Shown piece after piece: positions 6,159-6,808 of a stretch of DNA of 6,808 bases. The notes beneath the pieces were generated by a model. That model was not told the DNA's origin. It searched no databases and saw only the letters and a list, made by a program, of their open reading frames with translations. Every line of letters starts with the position of its first letter. Within the stretch, counting starts at the first letter, position 1. The DNA comes from Dehalococcoidia bacterium (lineage in GTDB: Bacteria > Chloroflexota > Dehalococcoidia > GIF9 > AB-539-J10): contig JAUVYD010000085.1 in assembly GCA_030603265.1 (NCBI GenBank), positions 1 through 6,808 on the forward strand, read 5' to 3'. The position numbers were made by a program, and so were the translations under genes.

Positions 6159-6808
6159 GCCACACCCCGCGCATTGCCTGACGTAACCCGATGCATGCCG
6201 GCCACAGGTCTGAGTCTGGATGGCGCCACCAGAGCGAGGAGAACTGCGCCGATGACGAGCGCCGATATCACGACAACAATGGCTGTGAAGTAGCTGCCGG
6301 TGACGTCATGCAGGTACCCCGCGAACCAGGGACTGAACGCGCCGCCGAGCGAGAAGCCGAGGGTCATCATTCCCTGTATGGCGCCGTAGTGCCGGCCCTG
6401 AAAGAGGTCGGCTATGGTTGCGAAGAAAGTCGTGATGGTTGCTCCCAATCCGAGGCCGCTGGCGAACATGCACCCGAAGGCGAGCCAGAGCTGCGAGGGG
6501 TCGTTTATCAGGAGGAGAAGCGTTGTGCTGGCTGCGGCCAGGAGACAGCCCGGAATCATGACGCGCTCGCGCCCGATCCTGTCGGAAAGGTACGCGAACA
6601 GGTAGCCGATTGTGAGGCCGATTCCGAGGAAACTGAAGGTGGTGGCTGCCGACTGGGGTGGGAAGCCTATGTCTCTGAAGAAGTACACACTGTGTGCGAT
6701 GAGTATCTGTTGGGCAAGACCCATGAGAAAGAAGTCGGCGGCGAGGAGAAGCCAGAACTGGCGTGCGCGCAACGCTCTCTTCAGTGTCCACTCGGTTCGC
6801 ATCCAGGC
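6155..6808 (-). CDS. Major facilitator superfamily transporter, C-terminal half (first of the tandem array; cut by the window edge)
   Basis: An open frame of 217 visible residues that continues past the right edge. Its first visible residues (AWMRTEWTLKRAL) align with about residue 220 of the downstream paralogues, the end of their central loop. The ATG at 6802 is therefore an internal methionine, and the N-terminal half lies outside the window. The visible part holds helices 7-12. Array-specific segments are MGLAQQILIAH, YLSDRIGR, TTFFATIAD, GRHYGAIQG, SLGG and YLHDVTGSY. Identity to the two downstream carriers is roughly half over this stretch, so it diverged earlier than they did from each other. 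After helix 12 it has a basic cytoplasmic tail of about 24 residues (from APSRLRPVAG onward), longer than in the paralogues. Its TGA stop overlaps the GTG start of the next gene by 4 bases, which indicates co-transcription. The substrate is unknown. Confidence 0.92.
   Translation of the reverse strand, partial: AWMRTEWTLKRALRARQFWLLLAADFFLMGLAQQILIAHSVYFFRDIGFPPQSAATTFSFLGIGLTIGYLFAYLSDRIGRERVMIPGCLLAAASTTLLLLINDPSQLWLAFGCMFASGLGLGATITTFFATIADLFQGRHYGAIQGMMTLGFSLGGAFSPWFAGYLHDVTGSYFTAIVVVISALVIGAVLLALVAPSRLRPVAGMHRVTSGNARGVA

Noticed and set aside
6155..6802. The ATG at 6802 as a true start of a short half-size transporter
   Set aside because: The frame stays open upstream to the window edge, and the alignment puts this methionine at the end of the central loop of a full-length 12-helix carrier.

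Overview
All six protein-coding genes lie on the minus strand, so transcription runs from high to low coordinates. The window has high GC, short gaps and no RNA gene, insertion sequence, CRISPR array or phage feature that I can see. It reads as ordinary chromosome from a high-GC bacterium. A soil or marine Chloroflexota (Dehalococcoidia/SAR202-like) source would fit the mix of several related MFS carriers, an aldo/keto reductase and an AP-endonuclease-2-fold isomerase. That placement is a guess from gene content, not a measured result.

In transcription order, the right half (6808 to 3525) is a tandem array of three related major facilitator superfamily (MFS) transporters. The first enters from outside the window, so only its C-terminal half is visible. 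It overlaps the second by 4 bases (GTGA). The second and third are both 419 residues, align without gaps, and are about 67% identical by my hand count, which indicates tandem duplication followed by divergence. A 133-base gap follows, holding the best promoter candidate in the window (TTGACA, 15 bases, TATAAG).

The left half (3391 to 54) holds an aldo/keto reductase with a complete catalytic tetrad, a sugar phosphate isomerase/epimerase-like TIM barrel with a complete metal-binding set, and rarA, a replication-associated AAA+ ATPase. The gaps between them are 47 and 69 bases, so all three could be read from the promoter ahead of the reductase.

A reasonable but unproven reading is that the carriers import small organic acids, sugars or polyols, which the reductase and isomerase then process. 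RarA is a housekeeping replication/repair protein and probably only a passenger at the end of the unit. No gene-free stretch exceeds 300 bases; the longest is 133. I found no convincing new system. The points most worth a second look are the carrier duplication, its uneven divergence, and the promoter/dyad ahead of the reductase.
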